5,492 bases of DNA from an uncultured Caldilineales bacterium (lineage in GTDB: Bacteria > Chloroflexota > Anaerolineae > JAAEKA01). Position 1 is the stretch's first letter. Each line of letters starts with the position of its first letter. Shown piece after piece: positions 1 to 5,429 of this stretch. The stretch spans positions 1 to 5,492 of the forward strand of contig CALESQ010000118.1 in the NCBI GenBank assembly GCA_937907455.1. The letters are read 5' to 3'. A model generated the notes under the pieces. The model ran no database searches. It was not told the DNA's origin and saw nothing but the letters and a program-made list of their open reading frames with translations. The position numbers and the translations under genes were made by a program.

Positions 1-1
1 C

Positions 2-412
2 AATGGGCGGTCTGTGCAAATCGCAGACCGCCTGTTTCGTAGTCTAAACTCTAGAGGTAACAAATGGGCTTATTTAGATCAAACATTGCTGGCACATCTG
101 GGTTTAACTATATATCCTCATGGTAAGATGCCGGATATTATTTTGTATCTGGAAACCAAAAACTGGCTGCTGATTGTGGAAGCAGTAACCAGTCATGGCC
201 CAGTTGACAGCAAACGCCACTCAGAGTTGGTCACTCTGTTTCAGCAATCAAAAGCAGGCCTGGTTTTCGTAACAGCCTTTCCCAGCCGCAAGATGATGAG
301 CCGCTATGCCGCCCAAATTGCCTGGGAAACTGAAGTGTGGATGGCTGATGCACCGTCTCATCTTATCCATTTCAATGGGGAACGCTTTTTGGGGCCGTAC
401 CAAGAGCATTAA
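2..412 (+). CDS. BsuBI/PstI-type type II restriction endonuclease, C-terminal part (5' truncated by window edge)
   Basis: This is the catalytic C-terminal domain of a type IIP restriction endonuclease of the BsuBI/PstI family, which cuts unmodified DNA and normally works beside a cognate DNA methyltransferase. The frame is open to the left edge, giving 136 visible residues; a GTG at base 14 is an internal valine codon, not a credible start. Counting from base 2, the fragment shows P44-D45 followed by E60-A-V within a core of the form PDIILY...NWLLIVEAV, then TSHGPV and a nearby lysine (K72, in SKRH). This matches the PD-(D/E)XK-like nuclease core of the family. The tail segments VTAFP, IAWETEVW and HFNGERFLGP are also characteristic. 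The protein ends normally at TAA (410-412), so the C-terminus is intact. Its G+C is about 47% by hand count, well below the neighbours, suggesting transfer. The methyltransferase is not in view. Recognition sequence cannot be told, although the family prototypes cut CTGCAG (established knowledge). Confidence 0.9.
   Translation, partial: NGRSVQIADRLFRSLNSRGNKWAYLDQTLLAHLGLTIYPHGKMPDIILYLETKNWLLIVEAVTSHGPVDSKRHSELVTLFQQSKAGLVFVTAFPSRKMMSRYAAQIAWETEVWMADAPSHLIHFNGERFLGPYQEH
6..32. repeat. perfect 9-bp inverted repeat inside the restriction gene
   Basis: GGCGGTCTG (6-14) is followed by a 9-base loop and its exact reverse complement CAGACCGCC (24-32). It lies wholly in coding sequence, and no T-run follows. 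It could form an mRNA hairpin or be coincidence of the codons for the G-R-S...A-D-R-L stretch. No function is assigned. Confidence 0.5.
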
Positions 413-424
413 GAGAATGACAGA

Positions 425-2341
425 TTATGCCAATTCCAGCCAGCGCAGCATCGCCTCATCCAGCGCTTCTTCGCCGGCAACCAGTTGAGCGGCCAGCGTT
501 TGCAGGCGTTGATAGTCGTCACCGGCAGCGGCGATTCCCTGCTGCAACGCAGCTAGCTGCGTTTCCAGCGTGGCAATACGCGCCTCCAGCGCTTCCATCT
601 CGCGCTGTTCGCGCCAGGTGAGCTTGCGCTCGCTGCGCTCACGGCGCGGTGCAGGGCGTTCACGCGGCGACTCCACAGCCTGAGCAGGAGCGCTTTGCTC
701 GGCGCGCAGACTTTGGTACACGCTAAACGGCGCGGGATAGCGTCCACTCACCACGCCGCCCGGCTCGAAACTCACCAGAAAATCCACTGTGCGATCAAGA
801 AAATAGCGATCGTGGCTGGCTACCACCAGACACCCCTTGAAGTGATCGAGAAATTCCTCCAACACCGTCAGGGTTTGAATATCGAGGTCGTTGGTTGGCT
901 CATCCAGCAGCAACACGTTAGGCTGATGCAGCAGCGTGCGCAGCAGGTACAGCCTGCGCCGCTCGCCACCGCTCAGCGCACCGATGGCCGCATGTTGCTG
1001 CGGTCGCGGGAACAGAAACCATTCCAGCATCTGGGGCGCATCAATCAATTGCAGATCGGCCGCAGTGCGATTCCAAACCGGTGTGGCGCGCTCCTGCACG
1101 CGAATCAGCTCGGCTTCCCCTTTGATGAAATCCAGCACGCGTTGCGCTGGGTCCAGCGCCACGTTGCGTTGATCGTAGTACCCTAAATGCACGGTTTCGC
1201 CCCAGCTTACTGCACCGGCGTCAGCAGTCAATCGCCCGGCCAGGATGTCGAGGAAGGTGCTTTTGCCCGCGCCGTTGGGGCCGATGATGCCTATGCGGTC
1301 ACCGGGAGCCAACTCGAAATCCAGGCCGGTTAGCACGGGGGTATCGCCGTAGGCTTTGACAAGGCCGCGTGCGGTCAACACCTGTTTGCCCAGACGACGG
1401 CTGGCCAGGGTGATGGCTACGCGTTCCTGCTGGGTGTCGTAGCGCAGTTGCTCCATCTCGGCGGCGCGCTGCTGACGAGCCTTCTGCTTGGTTCCCCGCG
1501 CCGCAGGTGAACGACGCAACCACTCCAGTTCCCGCCGCAGCAGGCGCTGGCGATCTTCCTCGGCCTTCACCAGGCGCGCATGGCGCTCGGCGGATAGCTC
1601 CAGATAGCGGCTGTAGTTGCCCGGATAGCTGATCAGGGCGCGACGGTCCAACTCGACGATGCGGTTTACCACACGGTCGAGGAAGTAACGGTCATGTGTC
1701 ACCAGCAGCAGAGCGCCGGGCAAGTTGAGCAGAAATTGTTCCAGCCAGTCTATGGTTTCAGCATCTACGTGGTTGGTTGGTTCGTCCAGCAGCAGCAGAT
1801 CGCCGGGGTCAAGCAGGGCGCGGGCCAGGGCTACCCGCTTGCGCTGGCCGCCGCTCAGGCTGCCCACAGGTGTAGTCGCTGAAGGCTCGATCCCCAGGCG
1901 CGAAAGCACGGCCCTGGCTTCAGCCTCCGCGGCCCAGCCGGCCGTGCGATCCATCTCTGTGATCAGTTGAGCAAATTCAGCCTGCGCCTGGGTGTGGAGC
2001 GGATCGTGTTGCACGGCCAGGCTGGCCGCTTCATAGCGTCGCAGCAGGCGCATGGCAGGTGCGTCGCTTTGAAACAGCGTATCCAGCACTGACAACGCAT
2101 CATCCAACACAGGTTCCTGTGGCAGATAGCGCACCCGCACGTTGCCCCACACCGTCACACGGCCTTGGTCTGGCTTTTCCACACCGGCAAGGAGGCGCAG
2201 CAGAGTGGTTTTGCCGCTGCCATTGCTGCCAATCAAACCGATGCGGTCGCCGCTGTTGACAAGCAAATCGGCATTGTCCAGCAGCACACGTTCGCTGTAC
2301 TGATGATGAATGCCTTCGAGAGTAACCAGGTTCACAGGCAA
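425..2341 (-). CDS. uup: ABC-F family ATPase Uup
   Basis: A soluble duplicated ATPase of the ABC-F class, which binds the ribosome rather than transporting solutes; Uup is linked in other bacteria to translation and ribosome function and to transposon precise excision (known of the family). Domain 1 has Walker A GSNGSGKT (38-45), signature LSGGQ (162-166), Walker B LLLLDEP (182-188) and switch histidine H216. The linker (about 240-310) carries the basic motif WLRRSPAARGTKQKAR typical of Uup. Domain 2 has Walker A GPNGAGKS (354-361), LSGGE (456-460), LLLDEP with D480/E481, and H510. A charged helical coiled-coil tail (about 570-625) is the Uup-specific C-terminal domain. The 638-aa length matches E. 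coli Uup (about 635). The frame's first start is TTG at 2341, 5 nt after the upstream BI-1 stop; a GTG two codons in (2335) is better placed behind a weak AGA-containing Shine-Dalgarno at about 2344-2346. The start is therefore uncertain by two residues. All catalytic residues are present. Confidence 0.95.
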   Translation of the reverse strand: MPVNLVTLEGIHHQYSERVLLDNADLLVNSGDRIGLIGSNGSGKTTLLRLLAGVEKPDQGRVTVWGNVRVRYLPQEPVLDDALSVLDTLFQSDAPAMRLLRRYEAASLAVQHDPLHTQAQAEFAQLITEMDRTAGWAAEAEARAVLSRLGIEPSATTPVGSLSGGQRKRVALARALLDPGDLLLLDEPTNHVDAETIDWLEQFLLNLPGALLLVTHDRYFLDRVVNRIVELDRRALISYPGNYSRYLELSAERHARLVKAEEDRQRLLRRELEWLRRSPAARGTKQKARQQRAAEMEQLRYDTQQERVAITLASRRLGKQVLTARGLVKAYGDTPVLTGLDFELAPGDRIGIIGPNGAGKSTFLDILAGRLTADAGAVSWGETVHLGYYDQRNVALDPAQRVLDFIKGEAELIRVQERATPVWNRTAADLQLIDAPQMLEWFLFPRPQQHAAIGALSGGERRRLYLLRTLLHQPNVLLLDEPTNDLDIQTLTVLEEFLDHFKGCLVVASHDRYFLDRTVDFLVSFEPGGVVSGRYPAPFSVYQSLRAEQSAPAQAVESPRERPAPRRERSERKLTWREQREMEALEARIATLETQLAALQQGIAAAGDDYQRLQTLAAQLVAGEEALDEAMLRWLELA

Positions 2342-2346
2342 TATCT

Positions 2347-3048
2347 TTAGCGACGGCGGCTGAGCAGGCGCAGCAGCGACAGAAACAGGTTGTAGAAGTC
2401 GAGGTACAGCGCCAGCGCCGCGCTGATGGGCGACATGCGCCCGGCGGCATGCAGCAAGCGGCTGGTGTCATAAAGGATGAAGCCACTAAACAGGATAGCG
2501 CCCAGGCTGGCGGTGAACAGGCTCAAGGTTTCGGTGCGCAGAAAGATGTTTAACACTGCCAGGCCCAGCAGTGTGAAGAGCGCAATCACCAGGCCGCCGC
2601 GCAAAAAGCTGAAATCCTTGCGACTGATGAATACGAACAGGCTCAGGCCAATGAAGATGCTGGTGGTCAGCACGAAAGCCTGAAACACGGTAGCGAAACT
2701 ACCACTTTCATAGGTGTACACCAGCACAATCGGGGTGAGAATGATACCAGTGAGGAAGGTAAAAGCGAAGTAGAACACTGCGTTCCAGGGCGCGCGGTCA
2801 CGCAAGAACCCGCCAACCAGAATCAAGCCAAGTTGCAAGAAAAAGGCAATCATCAGGTTATCCAGCACCAGCGTCAGCAGGGTCTGGTTGCTCAACGTCA
2901 GCGCGGCACCGGCCGCTGTTACCAGCAGGCCCAGCAGAAACAGGGCATAGGTGCGGCGAATAAAGCTGAGACGGATGCGACCCATCTCGGCATCGGACAG
3001 GGGCAGCGGTTCCGGCATGGGAATGGGAACAGGATTTTGAAAACTCAT
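2347..3048 (-). CDS. Bax inhibitor-1 (BI-1/YccA, UPF0005) family membrane protein
   Basis: A 233-residue multi-pass inner-membrane protein of the BI-1/TMBIM family, whose bacterial member YetJ is a pH-gated Ca2+ leak channel and whose member YccA interacts with the FtsH protease (known of the family). A proline-rich cytosolic N-terminus (1-20) precedes about seven hydrophobic segments, roughly at 33-52, 58-80, 88-111, 121-141, 150-170, 175-193 and 207-229. The C-terminal signature is clear: ILYDTSRLL with D194, and LALYLDFYNLFLSLLRLL with D217. These correspond to the di-aspartyl pair of YetJ (D171/D195), with nearly the same spacing. The chosen start is ATG at 3048, because AAAGGAG sits 8 nt upstream; a longer reading frame from GTG at 3075 would translate through that Shine-Dalgarno site and is rejected. 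The gene ends 5 nt before uup, so the two are almost certainly co-transcribed. The substrate in this organism is unknown. Confidence 0.93.
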   Translation of the reverse strand: MSFQNPVPIPMPEPLPLSDAEMGRIRLSFIRRTYALFLLGLLVTAAGAALTLSNQTLLTLVLDNLMIAFFLQLGLILVGGFLRDRAPWNAVFYFAFTFLTGIILTPIVLVYTYESGSFATVFQAFVLTTSIFIGLSLFVFISRKDFSFLRGGLVIALFTLLGLAVLNIFLRTETLSLFTASLGAILFSGFILYDTSRLLHAAGRMSPISAALALYLDFYNLFLSLLRLLSRRR

Positions 3049-3054
3049 AAAAAA

Positions 3055-3063
3055 CTCTCCTTT
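3055..3063 (-). promoter_or_regulatory. Shine-Dalgarno site fixing the BI-1 gene start
   Basis: On the minus strand this reads AAAGGAGAG, with the GGAG core 8 nt from the ATG at 3048. It decides the start in favour of 3048 over the in-frame GTG at 3075, which lies upstream of the site. Confidence 0.85.
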
Positions 3064-3125
3064 AGTGAAAGACACCGATAAATTATCCGCTTAAGAGGGC
3101 GATGTTAGTCCACCCGCACCAGATT

Positions 3126-3153
3126 ATTATATCCAGCACATAAGGGAATGCAA
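3126..3153 (-). promoter_or_regulatory. Predicted sigma-70-type promoter for BI-1/uup
   Basis: On the minus strand there is a perfect TATAAT -10 element (bases 3131-3126), preceded at a 16-bp spacer by TTGCAT (3153-3148), a partial match to the -35 consensus. Transcription would begin near 3118-3120 and leave a leader of about 70 nt before the BI-1 ATG at 3048. It is the only convincing promoter upstream of the pair. The prediction rests on consensus match and position alone. Confidence 0.55.
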
Positions 3154-3199
3154 TCGTGTTATGGGAGAACTGCCTTTGTATGTTAGAAAACTGTAATTT

Positions 3200-3225
3200 T
3201 TGCTACGCGTACAATATGGTATAAT
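3200..3225 (+). promoter_or_regulatory. Predicted extended -10 promoter for the DUF4332 gene
   Basis: A perfect TATAAT (3220-3225) is preceded by TGG (3217-3219), making an extended -10 (TGnTATAAT) element. Upstream, TTGCTA (3200-3205) resembles a -35 box but at a 14-bp spacer, too short for normal use; extended -10 promoters often work without a good -35. An 8-bp palindrome TACGCGTA (3204-3211) sits just upstream of the -10 and could be a small operator, though this is speculation. The start site would be near 3232, about 120 nt before the gene. Confidence 0.6.
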
Positions 3226-3231
3226 TGGCAA

Positions 3232-3352
3232 GCATGTAACTGCCTGGGCTGTCTGTTGCAAAATAGCCTGCACAACATTGTCTTGTTGGGCAAAATGGCC
3301 CTGCCTGGGAGTTACTTCCTGACTCAAAACGCTTTTTCAAGGAGAAACTGCC
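3232..3352 (+). other. Long 5' leader of the DUF4332 gene with imperfect repeats and bracketing inverted repeat
   Basis: About 120 untranslated nt lie between the predicted start site and the ATG. CTGCCTGGG occurs twice (3240-3248 and 3301-3309). GTAACT (3236-3241) and its reverse complement AGTTAC (3310-3315) bracket the same segment. TGTCTGTTGCAAAATAGCCTG-like sequence (about 3250-3270) recurs imperfectly at about 3279-3303. A start-stop ATGTAA (3234-3239) lies at the very front. The pattern suggests a folded RNA or a small duplication. I do not recognise a known riboswitch or ribosomal-protein leader, so function is unassigned. Confidence 0.4.
3339..3344 (+). promoter_or_regulatory. Strong Shine-Dalgarno site of the DUF4332 gene
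   Basis: AAGGAG lies 8 nt before the ATG at 3353, a near-ideal ribosome binding site. It supports that start and suggests efficient translation. Confidence 0.85.
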
Positions 3353-3757
3353 ATGGCACTACGGACCGCAGAAATTTTCGGTGTGCGCGAGGATCTTAGC
3401 GCGAAACTATCGGCTGCTGGATTGGGCAATTCTGACAACTTGCTGGCAGCGGCAGCTACGCCTCAGGCACGCCAGGAATTGGCTGCCAAGCTGGGCGTGG
3501 ACGCTAAAGAAGTTCTGGAAATGGCCAACCGCGCCGACCTGTCCCGCATCAAAGGTATTGGTTCGGTCTATTCCGATCTGTTGGAGTGGGCCGGCGTAGA
3601 CACCGTAGCCGAATTGGCGCGGCGCAACCCGGAAAACCTCTTCAACAAAATTGTAGAGGTAGCCGGCGAACACTTCGTCCAGCGCCTGCCCCGTGCCGCC
3701 TCGATAGTTGATTGGGTGGACCAGGCCAAGGCCCTGCCCCGTATGCTGGAATATTAA
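3353..3757 (+). CDS. DUF4332 domain helix-hairpin-helix protein
   Basis: A small, soluble 134-residue protein made almost entirely of DUF4332, a helix-hairpin-helix fold related to DNA-binding HhH modules; no biochemical role is established for stand-alone members. The second HhH is clear at about 64-104: LSRIKGIGSVYSDLLEWAGVDTVAELARRNPENL, in which IKGIG is the hairpin and AGVDTVAEL the second-helix pattern. An N-terminal half (about 12-60, including LSAAGLGNSDNLLAAA and LGVDAKEVLEMANRADL) looks like a diverged copy of the same module. The tail VDWVDQAKALPRMLEY is typical of the family. There is no signal peptide, membrane segment or nuclease motif. The gene is alone on its strand, with its own promoter, strong ribosome site and strong terminator, so it is probably a well-expressed single-gene transcript. 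DNA or RNA binding is inferred from the fold only. The adjacent DNA-repair gene nfo is on the opposite strand and is not co-transcribed. Confidence 0.85.
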   Translation: MALRTAEIFGVREDLSAKLSAAGLGNSDNLLAAAATPQARQELAAKLGVDAKEVLEMANRADLSRIKGIGSVYSDLLEWAGVDTVAELARRNPENLFNKIVEVAGEHFVQRLPRAASIVDWVDQAKALPRMLEY

Positions 3758-3778
3758 TCTTTGTTTATTGCTTGTTTC

Positions 3779-3812
3779 AAAAGACCCGCCGGAATAAACC
3801 GGCGGGTCTTTT
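3779..3812. terminator. Bidirectional intrinsic terminator between DUF4332 gene and nfo
   Basis: A perfect 14-bp stem (3779-3792 with 3799-3812) with GC-rich core GACCCGCCGG closes a 6-base loop AATAAA. A-tracts on one arm and T-tracts on the other give a TTTTATTT run on the plus strand and a TTTTG run on the minus strand, so it can stop transcription from both converging genes. It begins 21 nt after the DUF4332 stop. On the other side the stem overlaps the first two bases of the nfo stop codon (TAA at 3811-3813). Confidence 0.93.
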
Positions 3813-4662
3813 ATTTCAGCAGCCCGCGCAGCACGGCCAGGTTTTCCACATCTTCGTGCATGTCATCGCTTTTGGGCGTTTCCAGGATCATCGGCACCGC
3901 AGCAAAGCGCGGGTCATTGAGGATCTGCGCAAAACCGCTCAAACCGATGCCGCCGTGACCGATAGCCTCATGGCGATCACGGCGGTTGCCCAGCGTGCCC
4001 TTGCTGTCGTTGAAGTGGAAGCAAGCAAGCTGCGCCAGCCCGATCATGTAGTCGAACTCCTCAGTCATCGCTGCATAACCCGCAGGGGTACGAAAGTCAT
4101 AGCCAGCGGCAAAGGCGTGGCAAGTATCAAAACAAACGGCAATACGCTGCGGATCCGCGGCTTGAGTGCGCATGCCAGCCAATTGCTCGAAGCGATAGCC
4201 CAGCACCGTGCCCTGACCTGCGGTGATCTCCAGCAGGGTAAGCGTTTTGTAGCCAGCGGTCGCCTGATGAGCGCGGTCCAAGCCCGCGGCGATGCGAGCA
4301 ATGCCGGCTTCTTCGCCCTGGCCCATGTGTGCGCCCGGGTGTAGCACTACCCCCAGCAGGCCGAGCATTTCCGCGCGCGCCAGCTCATCCACCAGCGCGG
4401 CGATGGACTTCTCCCACAGCGCATCATCCGGTGATCCCAGGTTGATCAGGTACGAGGCGTGAGAGATTACAGGGGCAATGGCGGTTGCTGCCGCCGCAGC
4501 GTGCCAGGCGGCAACCTCGCCGGGATCAAGCGGTTTGCTGTCCCAGCGGTTCTGATTGCGGGTGAAGATCTGCATGGTCTCGCAGCCGATGGACTGGCCG
4601 CGTCCAAAGGCTTTGCTGACACCACCCGCGGCAGACATGTGAGCGCCAAATTTCGGGGACAT
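3811..4662 (-). CDS. nfo: Deoxyribonuclease IV (endonuclease IV, AP endonuclease)
   Basis: A 283-residue TIM-barrel enzyme of base excision repair that cleaves the DNA backbone 5' of abasic sites and removes 3'-blocking groups at oxidative breaks. The full trinuclear zinc site is visible: H68 (ISHASYLINL), H108 (LHPG), E145 (LLEITAGQG), D179 and H182 (CFDTCH), H216 (FHFNDSK), D229 and H231 (RDRHE) and E261 (LETP). This matches the E. coli ligands in order and almost residue for residue. The N-terminal FGAHMSAAGG is also typical. Length agrees with the family (about 280). The start ATG at 4662 is supported by GGAG 7 nt upstream. The gene follows the adenosyltransferase gene on the same strand after 121 nt, so it may be read from that transcript or from its own unrecognised promoter. 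It ends inside the shared terminator. No key residue is missing, and the enzyme should be active. Confidence 0.97.
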   Translation of the reverse strand: MSPKFGAHMSAAGGVSKAFGRGQSIGCETMQIFTRNQNRWDSKPLDPGEVAAWHAAAAATAIAPVISHASYLINLGSPDDALWEKSIAALVDELARAEMLGLLGVVLHPGAHMGQGEEAGIARIAAGLDRAHQATAGYKTLTLLEITAGQGTVLGYRFEQLAGMRTQAADPQRIAVCFDTCHAFAAGYDFRTPAGYAAMTEEFDYMIGLAQLACFHFNDSKGTLGNRRDRHEAIGHGGIGLSGFAQILNDPRFAAVPMILETPKSDDMHEDVENLAVLRGLLK

Positions 4663-4690
4663 GAGAAGGCTCCGTAATTAGGTAATTGAT

Positions 4691-4735
4691 GTTACGCAGC
4701 GCACCGCCGATTGAGTAGGTTGTGGCGGCGCTAAC
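4691..4735. repeat. Imperfect hairpin in the nfo upstream region
   Basis: Within the 121-nt gap between the adenosyltransferase gene and nfo, CCGCC (4704-4708) pairs with GGCGG (4724-4728). Pairing extends through a mismatch to a short GC pair, and GTTA (4691-4694) can pair with TAAC (4732-4735). No T-run follows on the minus strand, so it is not a normal terminator. It might affect processing or translation of nfo. The rest of the gap shows no clear promoter. Confidence 0.3.
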
Positions 4736-4783
4736 TGCCAGATGCTCCTGCCAGACAGAAATGAGTTTACACCCGACCACCGC

Positions 4784-5356
4784 TCAGGTGCGCTTTTCCC
4801 ATTTTGCCAGCGTGAACTCCTCCACACCGGCTGCCTTGTCTTCCAGTCTGGACAACACAAAAAGCAGCGAGGACAGGCGGTTGAGATAGCGCAGCACCAC
4901 CGGGTTGCTGAGCATGGCCTGATGATACAGCCGGGCAACATGGCGTTCGGCACGGCGACTCACCGTGCGCGCCACATCTAGCAGCGCGCCGGTGTGGCTG
5001 TCGCCCGGCACGATGAAGGCAGGTGGAATGACTACTTGCGCTGCCAGCGCGTCAATATTTTCTTCCAGCCAGGTGATGCGCGGTTCGTACAGGCGCACGC
5101 CGCTTTTTTCAGCCGCTTCGGGTGTGGTTGCCAGGTCTGCCATGGCTGCGTACAGGTCGCGCTGCACCTCCAACACCACCGTTTTAGCCTCAGCGTGCTG
5201 CATGGTGGTGCGCGCCAGCCCCAGCAACGCCGAAACTTCATCCAGCGTGCCGTAGGCTACCGGCTGCAAATCATATTTGGCTACACGCTCGCGGCCCAGC
5301 ACGCCGGTATAGCCATCGTCACCAACACGGGTGTACAGAGTGGTTTCAAGGGGCAT
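4784..5356 (-). CDS. pduO: PduO-type ATP:cob(I)alamin adenosyltransferase
   Basis: A 190-residue cytosolic five-helix-bundle enzyme, trimeric in the family, that transfers the adenosyl group of ATP to Co(I) corrinoid to make coenzyme B12. The N-terminal ATP motif TRVGDDGYTG (9-18) is intact. The interface motif GTLDEVSALLG (36-46) includes D39. F114 in FIVPGDS marks the corrin-facing loop. RTVSRRAERHV (130-140) supplies the ATP-contacting arginines R130 and R134, plus E137. YLNRLSSLLFVLSR (157-170) is the last helix. Two family-typical residues differ: the usual Cys of CRRAER is Ser133, and the usual Asp of NRLSD is Ser163; FIVPGDS also has Asp where Gly is common (recalled from family sequences, not aligned here). 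The ATG at 5356 is preceded by AGGA, 7 nt upstream. No cobalamin-riboswitch B12 box is visible in 5357-5492. The protein likely serves salvage or final activation of B12, with no B12-dependent enzyme in view. Confidence 0.93.
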   Translation of the reverse strand: MPLETTLYTRVGDDGYTGVLGRERVAKYDLQPVAYGTLDEVSALLGLARTTMQHAEAKTVVLEVQRDLYAAMADLATTPEAAEKSGVRLYEPRITWLEENIDALAAQVVIPPAFIVPGDSHTGALLDVARTVSRRAERHVARLYHQAMLSNPVVLRYLNRLSSLLFVLSRLEDKAAGVEEFTLAKWEKRT

Positions 5357-5414
5357 GAATAGTTCCTGTAGTTGAGGAGGGGAAAGGGGTAGATTGGTGG
5401 ATTGATGGGAGTGG

Positions 5415-5429
5415 TACGCCTGCGGCGTA
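5415..5429. repeat. Short perfect hairpin next to the predicted right-edge stop codon
   Basis: TACGCC (5415-5420), a 3-base loop TGC, and GGCGTA (5424-5429) form a tight 6-bp hairpin. On the minus strand it begins immediately after the candidate stop codon of the right-edge reading frame. No T-run follows, so at best it is a weak terminator or 3'-end stabiliser. It may also be a copy of a dispersed genomic palindrome. Confidence 0.35.

Noticed and set aside
413..424. Terminator between the converging restriction gene and uup
   Set aside because: The 12-base gap and adjoining bases show no hairpin with a T-run.
695..1186. 163-codon plus-strand open frame
   Set aside because: It lies wholly antisense to uup, whose protein is fully recognisable; the composition is a shadow of the high-G+C coding strand.
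3049..3075. Longer N-terminus for the BI-1 protein from GTG at 3075
   Set aside because: It would run through the clear AAAGGAG ribosome site that serves the ATG at 3048; the extra nine residues are a translated leader.
3127..3327. 66-codon minus-strand open frame in the divergent promoter region
   Set aside because: It covers both predicted promoters and the leader repeats, has no convincing ribosome site, and its protein looks random.
3712..4344. 210-codon plus-strand open frame
   Set aside because: It overlaps the DUF4332 end, crosses the terminator and runs antisense to nfo. It has no ribosome site and no recognisable motif.
4994..5362. 122-codon plus-strand open frame
   Set aside because: It is antisense to the well-supported PduO-type adenosyltransferase, with no family resemblance.
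5357..5429. Cobalamin riboswitch upstream of the adenosyltransferase gene
   Set aside because: A B12-dependent leader would be plausible here, but the stretch is too short and has no recognisable B12 box or multi-helix fold.
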